Source of the DNA: a virus
DNA: 25,434 nt
Strand: one strand, 5' to 3'
IMG/VR virus record: IMGVR_UViG_3300005511_000075
Coordinates: 1 to 25,434 of that record
Shown here: piece by piece, positions 1 to 8,237 of the stretch
Position numbering within the stretch: position 1 is the stretch's first letter
Layout of the letters: each line of letters starts with the position of its first letter
Made by a program: the position numbers and the translations under genes
The notes under the pieces: generated by a model
Seen by the model: the letters and a program-made list of their open reading frames with translations, nothing else
Databases searched by the model: none
Told to the model about the DNA's origin: nothing

Positions 1-99
1 TTGGTGCAGCTGAACCTACATTCAGGCCCTTGACTGGCGGGGCTGACAGCTGTCAGCCCGGCTCAAGTGGCGTTTGAGAGCCCATAAAAGGCACAGAAA
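1..99. other. Non-coding left edge with late-promoter copy A
   Basis: No gene is visible in this stretch. It holds dyad copy A (40-59), a 5-bp inverted repeat CTGAA/TTCAG (10-14 and 21-25) overlapping the proposed -10 element, and an imperfect hairpin (60-66 with 74-82) just after the fibre-assembly stop. That hairpin has no T-run on the minus strand, so I do not call it a terminator. A gene reading leftward presumably starts beyond base 1. Confidence 0.5.
13..59 (-). promoter_or_regulatory. Putative activator-dependent late promoter, copy A
   Basis: Bases 40-59 are a perfect 20-bp palindrome, GGGCTGACAGCTGTCAGCCC. On the minus strand the hexamer TAGGTT (18-13) lies with its first base 31.5 nt from the dyad centre and is followed by C12. 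The same offset carries CACATT at copy B and TAAAGT at copy C. The palindrome follows the last fibre gene and points out of the window. In a P2-ordered tail module the next operon would begin with the sheath and tube genes, so this copy is likely to drive them. Binding by the Mor-like protein is inferred from copy number, placement and spacing. Confidence 0.5.
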
Positions 100-600
100 T
101 CACGAGTTGGCAACAGTCGGCCAATAAGCATCGTTGGTGGCGAAATCAGTCGGGATTGCCGGCGAGTCCTTGATCGCTCGAGCGGCAAAAATGTGGGCCT
201 GCTTGTGGGCCATCGCCGCCTTGCCGAATGAAAACATCGTCTGCGCATCCATCGAGTGCATGGAGTTGATAGCGTCGATCCATTGAAAGTCGCTGTCGCC
301 GCCATGCCAACGGTAATCTCCGGCCTGCGCCCCTGCCATGACCGCAGCAAGCGCCGCCGTCGATGCACCCATGATGTTTTCCCGATCCTCGGGCCGCGAC
401 TGATAGAAGGCGCCGCCGAAGCTGAACCCGGCCGCGATCCGTCGGTCGCGCTCGACATCTACGTCAACTGCTGTCGGAGGCGGGTTGAGGAATGCCGCCA
501 ACTCTTCGTCTGGTATTGGCGTCTCCGCAATGCCCTCACACCAGGAGTCAGACCATGCAGTGATTTTGCCGCTTGCGTCTTTGTTAACGTACTTGGTCAT
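100..600 (-). CDS. Tail fibre assembly-type protein (DUF4376-like)
   Basis: This gene encodes a 166-residue protein that directly follows the tail fibre gene. The ATG at 600 shares one base with the fibre stop codon (TAATG), which favours this start over one 11 codons upstream. The N-terminal half (about 1-55) is acidic and proline-containing. The C-terminal half has the DUF4376 look: an ERDRRIAAGF segment near residues 51-60, then a DFQWIDAINSM stretch and an alanine-rich helical part. DUF4376 domains are common in fibre-assembly or fibre-tip proteins, where they help fold or cap the receptor-binding fibre. Family membership is by pattern recognition, and a chaperone role is inferred from position. 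It is the last gene before the putative late promoter at 13-59. Confidence 0.65.
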   Translation of the reverse strand: MTKYVNKDASGKITAWSDSWCEGIAETPIPDEELAAFLNPPPTAVDVDVERDRRIAAGFSFGGAFYQSRPEDRENIMGASTAALAAVMAGAQAGDYRWHGGDSDFQWIDAINSMHSMDAQTMFSFGKAAMAHKQAHIFAARAIKDSPAIPTDFATNDAYWPTVANS

Positions 601-1826
601 TAATAAACCCTCGGGAGTGTGTAGTCTTCCCAACCGCCGATGTTCACGCTGGAACCAGCACTTGTACCTGATACAAGACGTCCAAGTTGACGAGCGGTGC
701 TGCTTATTGCTGTACCCCTAAAGCTACCATTAGAAGCTCCAGCAGTATTCGACGCCTGTCCTGCGGCTCCGGAGGAAGCGGTTCCAGCAGTGTCATCACC
801 ATCAGAAACCGCCATCGAACAACTTACGTTGACTACCTGAATGTTGAGGAACACGAAAGCTCGTACACGAATGCCCCCCGGTAGGGGCACTGTTGCAGGC
901 AGGGTGCCGATTGCAAAGCTAAGGGTCGAGGTCGTTGTAAACCATTGGACCTGGGCCGTGTAGCAGACGTTACCTACCTGAGTGTAGTCGACTATCTGTG
1001 ATGAGGCGTTGGTGTATACAGCCCAAAAACGTCCAACCCATTCGTATCCAGTTGGGATCGTGGTGAGCGTCGTGTTTGGGGAGTAAATCCATTCGAAAGA
1101 CCCATCTGAAATCTTCCGAAGCGCATGCAGGTGATACGTAAGGTTGGCGGCAACCGCGAAGCCGCTTTCCATGCCGCCGACGTTATTGCCTGCCACCCAC
1201 GTAGCGTTGATGTTTTTCGCAAGGGTCGCAGCGTTCTTAACGAACCTTCCGTTACCCTTGATCGAACCCGTCGCGACCGAGACTTGTGTTGCGCTTACGC
1301 GGGTAGTCATGAGGCCTTTTAGGTAGTCAGCCGTGCCATCGCCGGCATTTTGGAGTGCGTGTCCCGCGAGATCGATGTCGCCGGTCATCGTGCCGCCCGC
1401 CAAAGGCAAACGCGCGGCTATGGCTGCGGAAAGGGCCGTTAGGGCAGTGACCAGCCCGACCACATCCTCCTGCGAATGCTGGTGAGGACCGAGGGCGGCT
1501 ATCGCCGACGACGGCATCCATTTGCCGTCCGCGCCCTTCACCAGGACATAATTGAGCGCAGCGGATGCAGCACCGTCAACGTCGGTGAGGTCGTCCAGGC
1601 TGAAGGTGCGGCTGGCGTCCATCTTGTTAGCGAGCGCGGCGAGGAGGCCGACAATATCGCTGATCGCATGACCGTGGCCGAGGTTCGCTTTGCCTGCGAT
1701 CTGCGTGGTCAGGGATAGAAGGATCAAATCCAGCAAGTCCCATGCCTGCTGCAGGCGATAGAATTCCTCATCGACGTCGGCTGTATCGACGGGCTTCGGT
1801 AGATTGAAGTTCGGGGTCGTGGTCAT
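600..1826 (-). CDS. Tail fibre protein
   Basis: A 408-residue virion protein expected to bind the host surface. The N-terminal third attaches to the baseplate and carries two HxH motifs (HGH near residue 51, HQH near 115). HxH motifs coordinate metal ions in several trimeric phage fibres. The motif LPLAGGTMTGDI near residues 140-151 is a hallmark repeat of tail fibres. The distal half is rich in Ser, Thr, Gly and Ala, as in beta-structured receptor-binding tips. An RBS-like AAGG precedes the ATG, nine bases after the DUF4815 stop. The coding sequence for the distal half (about 600-1330) is visibly more AT-rich than its neighbours, which suggests exchange of the receptor-binding part. Confidence 0.85.
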   Translation of the reverse strand: MTTTPNFNLPKPVDTADVDEEFYRLQQAWDLLDLILLSLTTQIAGKANLGHGHAISDIVGLLAALANKMDASRTFSLDDLTDVDGAASAALNYVLVKGADGKWMPSSAIAALGPHQHSQEDVVGLVTALTALSAAIAARLPLAGGTMTGDIDLAGHALQNAGDGTADYLKGLMTTRVSATQVSVATGSIKGNGRFVKNAATLAKNINATWVAGNNVGGMESGFAVAANLTYHLHALRKISDGSFEWIYSPNTTLTTIPTGYEWVGRFWAVYTNASSQIVDYTQVGNVCYTAQVQWFTTTSTLSFAIGTLPATVPLPGGIRVRAFVFLNIQVVNVSCSMAVSDGDDTAGTASSGAAGQASNTAGASNGSFRGTAISSTARQLGRLVSGTSAGSSVNIGGWEDYTLPRVY

Positions 1827-1835
1827 GGTCAGCCC

Positions 1836-4800
1836 TTAAAGGATGCCGGCGCCAAAATCGCCGATGATGAGCCGGGCCGCAGGGCCGCCCGTGCCGGTGA
1901 GCTTAAGTCGGATGTTGGTTCCGGTGAGTGGCGTCTTCTCGTATTTGCGCTCACTCCAAAGTGGGTACGAGAGCGCCTCGACGGCGGTCACCGGCACGTT
2001 CACGAACGCAGCTCCGTCGACCGAATAGGCCATGGCGATGGTCGCGCCGCCTGGCAGATAGACCTTGAAATAGTTGGCCACGCGAACGGCTTCGCCGAGA
2101 GTGAAGGCGCGGGTGACGTAGGTCAGCTCCTGGGCGATTTTGCCGGCTATCAGCTCGACCGGAGCATAAAGGATCGGCGAGAGTTTCTCCGTGCCAGTTA
2201 GGATGGCGCGCAGCTGCACGGTCTCCGTGATGTACTCGGTCAGGCTCAAGACTTGCGACGGCAGGATTTTGTAGATCGTGCCGTTGGTGCGCTCGATCTC
2301 GAAGACGACGCTGCAGCCAGCCGATGGAAGCTCGACGGCCGCCCGCACCTGCAGGTCGGAGCATTGCACGAGGTCGAAGCTTCCGAGATCGACTGTTTTG
2401 GTCGTGATCGGATACTTCGCGGCGACAACACGGAACGTCAGCGCCTCGTCCTGGTGGGCTGTCCATGTTTGGGCATTGACGGACGAGAAGCGGGGACCTG
2501 TCACGTATGGATGTGCCGTAACTTTCTTCTGCGCCTCGGCATCGAAGCCGCCGAGCTTAGCGATCGAGATCGCGTGATCCTTGTCATTCGTCTTGATGAC
2601 GAAAGCATGGGTGCGATCGACGGGCGTCGTCAAAGGCAGATTGAAGCGCGCTGATTTCCAACCATTGACCGCACCGACCATGGAAACAATCGCCTCGGCC
2701 GCGACATCGGCCGTGGGATAGCCGTTGTCGGTCGAGACCTGGTCGATGAGAAGATGTTTTGTCTGGTCGCCGACATGGCACAGGTGGAAGTCGACGCCAA
2801 TGACCTGCCTCATCTCCGAGACCGCAAATAGCTGGGCCTGCGGGTCGCTGTGTGCGGCACCCCCACGTCCCCCGTTGGAGTTGTTGCCGCTGTTGCCGGA
2901 GATAGAGCGCGTGACCTGCGCCCGCGTCCAATTGTTAATCGTTGTGACACGGCGCATGACGTCGATCTCGACCGTCCCTTGTCCGGTGAAAAGCGCCGTC
3001 GCCTCGGTGCCGCCGCGTCCGGTCGCGGCGACTACCTTACTACCAGCGGTGACGTTTGCCGGGATCACGAATGTGCCCGTCACTTTCCCGTTGGCATCGC
3101 CGACCTGGACGCCGGCTGGCTTGACATTGATGCCGTCGAACGTGAGCGCATCGAGGATCTCGCCAACGCCCAGGCCGGAGATCTGGAAGGTCACCGGGAT
3201 CTGGCGCAGAAACTCCAGTTGTTCGACACGCTGATCGACGAGCTGGTCTGTCGCCGAGCTGGTCTGCAGCGGGCCGCTATCCGTGCGGGCGCCGCGGTTA
3301 AATTCGACGGTCTGTGCCGAGAGCCATTCGTCACGGCTCTCGGTCCAGAAGTCGACTGCAGGTGTAAGCTTCAGGGCGCCCGGAAGCGGCTCGAAATTTT
3401 GATAGGGATTGATCTTCTCGCAGGCTGTCTTGAGCGCCTGGGCGACTATGACTTCTTCCACGTAGTCGAGGGTGACCGCCTGGTCGAGATCCACATGGTA
3501 GAAGGTTGGCTCAATCGCGAGCGCCAGCATTCCATCGGAGATCGCTCCGGACTGAGCGGTGCCGCCGTCACGATACGTGTCGTCGGTGAACGGATCGACG
3601 AACATATTCTTCTTCGAAACGGGTTCGCGCGCATCGATGCCGCTCTTCAAGCGTTCGAGCTGAACGAGGCGGACGAGGTCGAGGAGCTGGCTGTTGAAGC
3701 GGGCCTGTTCTGCCGCCGACAGAAATCGCACACCATCATTGATGCCATCAATTGAGACCGTAGGCGTGGACATCCAGTCGTTGCGGATCTGGCAAAGCTT
3801 GAGAACATCGCTTGGCGCTGCCGGCGGCAACGGATTGGTTTGGGCAGGCAGTCCTTTCAGATAGAGCGGCGAGCCGTCCTGTTGCAGGCAAAGCCGGTCG
3901 ATGCGCGGCAGCTTCGTGGTATAGGAGACGATGATCTCGCCGCCCGTTGCGCCGCCTGAAACAGTGATGGTCGTCGCGGTGCTGGCGTCGGCCGCGACAC
4001 TGGCACGGTAGCGATAGGTGACCTGATAGGTTTCGCCAGCGATCGGTTCGGCGCCGGCTGCAGCCCAATCGATATTGCGGCCGACGAGGCTGTAATCGGT
4101 GACGACCGTGTAAGTGGTCGCGCCCTTCTTGACCAGAGAAACAGAAAGGACGTTGGCGTCCGGCAAGGCATCGGCACCGCCGGCGATCGCGCCACGTGTG
4201 ACCGTGGCCGTCTTTTCCATCGTCAACAAGATATCGTTGATGTGTCCGATCGGCGCCTGGTTGACTGAGAAGGTGAGAGAGGCGCCGCCGGTATAGATGT
4301 GGGTCTCGCCTGGGATGGCGAGTTCATCCCATTCCTCCGGTTCAGCATGCCGAAGCGCTGCCAAGCGCGTCCGCTTATAGCCGTTGATGTTTGCCTCACC
4401 CTGTTCGATCGCAAAGACCTGGTCGCCGGCGTTGGCACCAAGCGCGGTCACGCGGCAGCCGCTGACAATATAGTTGCCGTTTGGTCGGTCGTAGGCGGCG
4501 AGCGCCTGCATCGCCGGTTCAAGGATTGACGGCCCAGTCTGGTCGAGGATCGTGCCATCCTGCATCGTGTAAACAGAGAAGAACGTACCGGCGCCGGCGT
4601 CGTCTATATGCGCCCAGGAGATAGAAGCAACTTCGCGCGCGGCACCTGGTTCGCCTTCCGCCAGCGAACCGGGAACCAAACCGAGCAACGAAGGATCCTC
4701 CTCGCTAGTCACGTAAGTCTTCACCAGGCGCACGCCGATCTCGGTTCGGCCCTCCATGGGAATGGCCGTCAGGATCTTAGCCGCGACGGGGAAGATGTCA

Positions 4801-5063
4801 CCGGCGACATAGATGCTGCCATCGGTCAGAGTGACGGTGCCGGCCTCGATGTCGACAATGGCGTCAGCACGCACGATGCGGTTTCCGTCCTTCGCGACAA
4901 GCGAGCCGAGCCGGTCATGCCGTCCGCGAATGATCGTCTGCATATCCTGCAGTTCCGCGCCTTGGAGGAAGGGCCGCTCGCCGTACCACACAACGCTCTG
5001 GATTTCGGGGTGACCGGCGGCGCGGTCGAAGGCATAAGGCAGGCCGCTTTCGTGTTCGTACAT
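1836..5063 (-). CDS. Large tail/baseplate-associated protein (DUF4815-like)
   Basis: At 1075 residues this is the largest protein in the window. The N-terminus (GLPYAFDRAAGHPEIQSVVW and a following region with FLQGAELQ) matches my recollection of DUF4815 proteins. These are found in tail modules between baseplate gene I and the fibre. The middle contains repeated beta-rich segments and a glycine/asparagine-rich linker near residues 710-725. The C-terminal third looks like beta-sandwich, carbohydrate-binding-type repeats (inference). The ATG at 5063 overlaps the stop of tail gene I; the codon before it is TTG, also possible but less likely. It occupies the position of P2 gene H and may form a fibre platform or an adhesin. 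Its enzymatic or binding activity is unknown. Confidence 0.75.
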   Translation of the reverse strand: MYEHESGLPYAFDRAAGHPEIQSVVWYGERPFLQGAELQDMQTIIRGRHDRLGSLVAKDGNRIVRADAIVDIEAGTVTLTDGSIYVAGDIFPVAAKILTAIPMEGRTEIGVRLVKTYVTSEEDPSLLGLVPGSLAEGEPGAAREVASISWAHIDDAGAGTFFSVYTMQDGTILDQTGPSILEPAMQALAAYDRPNGNYIVSGCRVTALGANAGDQVFAIEQGEANINGYKRTRLAALRHAEPEEWDELAIPGETHIYTGGASLTFSVNQAPIGHINDILLTMEKTATVTRGAIAGGADALPDANVLSVSLVKKGATTYTVVTDYSLVGRNIDWAAAGAEPIAGETYQVTYRYRASVAADASTATTITVSGGATGGEIIVSYTTKLPRIDRLCLQQDGSPLYLKGLPAQTNPLPPAAPSDVLKLCQIRNDWMSTPTVSIDGINDGVRFLSAAEQARFNSQLLDLVRLVQLERLKSGIDAREPVSKKNMFVDPFTDDTYRDGGTAQSGAISDGMLALAIEPTFYHVDLDQAVTLDYVEEVIVAQALKTACEKINPYQNFEPLPGALKLTPAVDFWTESRDEWLSAQTVEFNRGARTDSGPLQTSSATDQLVDQRVEQLEFLRQIPVTFQISGLGVGEILDALTFDGINVKPAGVQVGDANGKVTGTFVIPANVTAGSKVVAATGRGGTEATALFTGQGTVEIDVMRRVTTINNWTRAQVTRSISGNSGNNSNGGRGGAAHSDPQAQLFAVSEMRQVIGVDFHLCHVGDQTKHLLIDQVSTDNGYPTADVAAEAIVSMVGAVNGWKSARFNLPLTTPVDRTHAFVIKTNDKDHAISIAKLGGFDAEAQKKVTAHPYVTGPRFSSVNAQTWTAHQDEALTFRVVAAKYPITTKTVDLGSFDLVQCSDLQVRAAVELPSAGCSVVFEIERTNGTIYKILPSQVLSLTEYITETVQLRAILTGTEKLSPILYAPVELIAGKIAQELTYVTRAFTLGEAVRVANYFKVYLPGGATIAMAYSVDGAAFVNVPVTAVEALSYPLWSERKYEKTPLTGTNIRLKLTGTGGPAARLIIGDFGAGIL

Positions 5064-6184
5064 CAAAACCTCACAAGGAACTGGAGCTGCTCGCGCACGG
5101 TTGCGCGCAGCGGGAGACTGGATGGTGTGAATGCGATCGGGTGCCCGCCGCTAAGTTCGGAGTCCGTCAGCCAGAGCCGGCCGGGCGGGACGCCTTCGAC
5201 GAGAGCGGCACCGATCGTCAACTCGATGCTCTCGGCCGTGATGCCATCGGCATCTTCGAAGTCAGTCATGGCTTCGATGTAGACGCTGGTTCCGCCGGCT
5301 GTAGGCTGGTAGGTCGCTCCGGCAAACTCGTAGACACCTCCGACCTTCAGATTGACCGGTTGCACCGCGCGGCAACGGCGATGCCCGATAACGCTGCCAT
5401 TGCCAGCCTTCAGCGTGGCATAGATGACTTGGCCCGCAAACCATGCGGCCATTAGTGATCGCCGCTGCGTTGCTGCGTTTTCCGCCCAGGAGAATGTTGC
5501 CGTCTGCCAGGCATAGGTCATCTCGGCCCATTTAAGGCCCGTCTCTTCCGGCGGCACGATCCAGTTGCCGATCGATGTTCCTTCCGCCTCGGTCAGTAGG
5601 TGGTCGACTGACGTCATCCGACCGAATGACCAGAGTGTTCCAGCCGAGGTGACCGCAACACCACTTTCGCGCTCGAGCAGACTTTCCTCGATGCGGGCAC
5701 CGTCGAGTTCGACCGCACCGGCATCATACTGGAAGACGCCGCGACGAAGGTTCGAACGCTTCGGGATCGATAAGGCGGTGATACCTTCGATGCGCTCAAG
5801 GTCGGGATGATCGGCGGCTGGTAAAGTGGGGAAGCGAAGCTGTGTCGAGTTCCAGTAGGCTCGGCCATGCCAGGCGTCTTCCATCGTCGCCGTGTAGCCG
5901 ATCCAGCCGAGGCCCTTCTTGACGGATGCCGGCGTGCCGCGCAGCCGCTGCCAGTTGACGCCCTCACGGCCCACGATCAGCGTGTAGAGGTTCGGAACGT
6001 AGGGCGTCAGCTCGCCGAGCCCGTACTCGTAAACCAGAAAAGGAAGGAAAGAAGGTGGCGGCGAAACCAGCTTGGCCGTGCGGATCGCCGCGACCGCGCC
6101 GGCGAGTGTTTCCCATCGTTGCGCATAAGAGACCTCAATCGCCCTCTCGAAAAGACCCGAGCTGTTCGGGAGCAAGGTGCCCAT
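5063..6184 (-). CDS. Tail protein I (P2 gpI-like baseplate protein)
   Basis: This gene encodes a 373-residue protein beginning MGTLLPNSSGLFERAIE. That opening is typical of the P2 tail protein I family (Tail_P2_I), which starts LLPPNAT-like and contributes to the baseplate wedge with J and W. The N-terminal 200 residues fit the family, with aromatic motifs such as LVYEYGLGEL near 50-60 and GLGWIGYTATMEDAW near 90-105. The remaining 170 residues form an extra C-terminal region that I do not recognise; P2 gpI itself is much shorter. The start overlaps the J stop by one base (TGATG), implying translational coupling. The order V-W-J-I is that of P2 rather than Mu. Confidence 0.8.
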   Translation of the reverse strand: MGTLLPNSSGLFERAIEVSYAQRWETLAGAVAAIRTAKLVSPPPSFLPFLVYEYGLGELTPYVPNLYTLIVGREGVNWQRLRGTPASVKKGLGWIGYTATMEDAWHGRAYWNSTQLRFPTLPAADHPDLERIEGITALSIPKRSNLRRGVFQYDAGAVELDGARIEESLLERESGVAVTSAGTLWSFGRMTSVDHLLTEAEGTSIGNWIVPPEETGLKWAEMTYAWQTATFSWAENAATQRRSLMAAWFAGQVIYATLKAGNGSVIGHRRCRAVQPVNLKVGGVYEFAGATYQPTAGGTSVYIEAMTDFEDADGITAESIELTIGAALVEGVPPGRLWLTDSELSGGHPIAFTPSSLPLRATVREQLQFLVRF

Positions 6185-7065
6185 CAGAAATCGCGCCCTT
6201 GGAGGTTGAGCGTGACGGTACCGATCGCCAACGCCTCCGAAGGCGGCACGGCAATCTTGCTGATCGGCGTGATCGGCTCGATGCGATGCACTCCCTCGAT
6301 CATCAGTTTCGAGATCCACCAGGACGGCACGAAGTCGCGGCCAAGCGATTGAGCAACTGACCAGGCAGTGCGCAGTGCGGCTTCGGCGCGCACAAGGGTC
6401 GCCTCATCCGCGTCCGGAAGAAGCCAGACGTCGGCGGCGATATTGATGACTGTGCGAACTGCTGTTGCGACGATGATCGTGTCGTTGGTCATTCTCACGT
6501 CGTCAGCCTGCAGTGCGGCGTTGACCGTCGCCAGGAGATCTGGTCCGGCCAGGCCATCGGGAGAGGTCGAAAAGACGGCGACGTGAATGACTGGGCTGCG
6601 GCCGACCGTGTAGACGATCGCGTCCTCGACATTGACGTCGGCCGACATGGCGACCGACCTGTAGCGAGGAGCAGTACCGCCCGTCGATCGGCCCTGAATT
6701 GCCAGAACCACGCGAGCGCAAAGCCGGTCATCATTTTCGCCAGCCAGGCGGACGACATCATAGAACGTTGCAAGGTGGTCGAGATCGCTGCCGCGTGCGA
6801 AGGCGAGCAGATTAGCCTTGATGGCGTCGTTGATCCGACCGCGAAGCACAACCTCGCGAAAGCCTTCTGTCTCGGTGGCGATAACGGCGAGATCCGTTTC
6901 GAGCATCTCGACGTCGTATGGCGGCAAGTTCAGCGACGGGTTGGCCGTCCGTACGCCTTCCCAAAGCGAAACAAATTTGGCCTTGTAGGTGGCGGCGATC
7001 GCGGCGTAGTCCAGCTCCTCGATGATGGTAGGCGCCGGCAATGACTTGAGGTCGATCGCGCTCAT
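6184..7065 (-). CDS. Baseplate assembly protein J (Mu gp47/P2 gpJ-like)
   Basis: A 293-residue protein of the Baseplate_J family (related to T4 gp6), which forms the ring of wedge dimers at the edge of the baseplate. The N-terminal motif around residues 8-45 (LPAPTIIEELDYAAI) and the segment FARGSDLDHLATFYDVVRL near 105-125 are characteristic. The latter corresponds to the family motif with A-x-G-x-x-LD-LA. The C-terminal part has RIEPITPISKIAVPP-type sequence leading into a beta strand. The ATG at 7065 overlaps the stop of the gp25-like gene in an ATGA junction. A longer in-frame extension upstream lies inside the preceding gene and is rejected. Confidence 0.88.
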   Translation of the reverse strand: MSAIDLKSLPAPTIIEELDYAAIAATYKAKFVSLWEGVRTANPSLNLPPYDVEMLETDLAVIATETEGFREVVLRGRINDAIKANLLAFARGSDLDHLATFYDVVRLAGENDDRLCARVVLAIQGRSTGGTAPRYRSVAMSADVNVEDAIVYTVGRSPVIHVAVFSTSPDGLAGPDLLATVNAALQADDVRMTNDTIIVATAVRTVINIAADVWLLPDADEATLVRAEAALRTAWSVAQSLGRDFVPSWWISKLMIEGVHRIEPITPISKIAVPPSEALAIGTVTLNLQGRDF

Positions 7066-7466
7066 GCCGATGCTCCCTTGGTGGTCAATGGTATGGGCGG
7101 AAGGGTGAGCGCGGCCGCGAGAGCGTAGTTTCCGAAACGGCCCTCGGGATAGTAGATGCCGCCGTGACGTAAGCCGAGAGTGCCGCCTTCGGTGAGCGAG
7201 ACGAGCTGCAACTGCGTGACGGCGTATTCCGGTTCCCAACGAGCGGCCGAGGCTACCAACTCATTATATATGAGCAGCGCGATCGACGGCGTCAGATCTT
7301 CGGAAAGAAGGCTGCGAAGATCCGAACCGAAGGCGAGGAGCATGGCACGCTCGTCCAGGCGCGTTCCCCAGATCTTGCCGAGCGACTGCGCCAGGTGGGC
7401 AGCACCTTGCAACCGCTCACCTGTCTGGGGATTGAAACCATTCCTGTATCGAACCGCGCCGGCCAT
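7062..7466 (-). CDS. Baseplate wedge protein W (GPW/gp25 family)
   Basis: A 134-residue protein of the GPW_gp25 family, related to P2 gpW and T4 gp25. This protein sits in the inner baseplate and nucleates sheath assembly. Family features seen are GERLQGAAHLAQSLGKIWGTRLDERAML near residues 16-45, with a basic residue followed by E-R-x-M, and DLRSLLSEDLTPS near 49-61. A GAAGGA ribosome-binding sequence precedes the ATG. Because gp25-type proteins join the baseplate to a contractile sheath, the gene implies that a sheath and tube are encoded outside the window. Confidence 0.85.
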   Translation of the reverse strand: MAGAVRYRNGFNPQTGERLQGAAHLAQSLGKIWGTRLDERAMLLAFGSDLRSLLSEDLTPSIALLIYNELVASAARWEPEYAVTQLQLVSLTEGGTLGLRHGGIYYPEGRFGNYALAAALTLPPIPLTTKGASA

Positions 7467-7491
7467 TCTTCAAGCTTCCTTCAAAGATGGC

Positions 7492-7686
7492 TCAAGCGTT
7501 GCTCGAAGCCGGCTTGGGCAGGATGTAACCGGCGAGTAGCTCGGCGCGTGCCTGGCGCTCGGTCAGCTCGATCTCCTTGCGATCGCCAACGCGCTCGCCG
7601 GCGATGTAAGGCGGGGCCTTTTCAGCGATGAGGTATGTCGCCTTGTCGTTCGCGTTGATTGGTGCTGCTGTTGTCTTCTTGGCCAT
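7492..7686 (-). CDS. Small conserved phage protein between V and W
   Basis: A 64-residue protein with a clear AAAGGA ribosome-binding site before the ATG. It has a lysine/alanine-rich N-terminus, then AGERVGDRKEIELTERQARAEL near residues 29-50. This short 'gap then LTE-x-QA' motif recurs in small phage structural proteins such as the N-terminal FluMu-type domains. I do not recognise a defined family. It is encoded between baseplate genes V and W, so a minor baseplate or assembly role is plausible but unproven. Confidence 0.55.
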   Translation of the reverse strand: MAKKTTAAPINANDKATYLIAEKAPPYIAGERVGDRKEIELTERQARAELLAGYILPKPASSNA

Positions 7687-7697
7687 GGTTTTTCCTT

Positions 7698-8237
7698 TCA
7701 GCCTTCGGGTGGGCCGGTGAGATCGCCGCCCCTCAAAACTTCGGTGTGCTTGTGGTCGTGGCCGACATTGCGGTCGTTGTGGGTGAGGACATCGCCCTCA
7801 ATCGTAACCGGCCCTTCGATCTTGACCGGCCCTTTCAGGAGAAAGCCTTGCGGCCCAAGCTCCAGGCGGGCCGCTTCCCGTTCGAGCACTGCGGTGTCCG
7901 ATGAATTCGACGGTGATGCGTGGTCCTGGTCGTAGGTGGCCGGTACCGCGATCGAGATCTCGCCGACCGAGCCGGAGCTGCTGACGAGTGCCATCTGCTC
8001 GCCGATCGCCGGCTGAGAGTGGACGCGCATGCCGCCTGCGGCTGGCTCCTGCCAGCGCACCCATGGACTCAAGACCTCGGCGCCGGAGCTGCTGGTGGCG
8101 ATCACCAGGCGCAACATACGCCGATCAGCATCCACGACCTTGACCTTGCCGGAAAGGCGCATCAGTGCGAGGCGGCGCTCGGCTCGATCGAGCTTGATCG
8201 CCTGCCGGCGAAATTCGGTGGCGGTAAGGTCACGCAT
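7698..8237 (-). CDS. Baseplate assembly protein V (Mu gp45-like spike)
   Basis: A 179-residue protein of the gpV/gp45 spike group, which forms the trimeric membrane-piercing tip at the end of the tail tube. An OB-fold-like N-terminal part is suggested by KVKVVDADRRMLRLVI near 30-46 and the aromatic PWVRW motif near 58-62. It is followed by QPAIGEQMALVSSSG near 75-90 and a C-terminal stretch of regular short strands (GPVKIEGPVTIEGDV near 135-150). The terminal HDHKHTEVLRGG contains clustered histidines; related spikes bind iron at their tip through HxH motifs. The ATG at 8237 lies inside the end of the previous gene (8-bp overlap). Confidence 0.82.
   Translation of the reverse strand: MRDLTATEFRRQAIKLDRAERRLALMRLSGKVKVVDADRRMLRLVIATSSSGAEVLSPWVRWQEPAAGGMRVHSQPAIGEQMALVSSSGSVGEISIAVPATYDQDHASPSNSSDTAVLEREAARLELGPQGFLLKGPVKIEGPVTIEGDVLTHNDRNVGHDHKHTEVLRGGDLTGPPEG

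Noticed and set aside
1827-1835. Fourth dyad half-site (GGGCTGACC on the minus strand) before the tail fibre gene
   Set aside because: Only one arm is present, with a mismatch; it overlaps the gene's ribosome-binding region and probably arises by chance.
2850-3755. A 301-codon open frame on the plus strand
   Set aside because: It is antisense to the DUF4815 gene, without RBS or family features.
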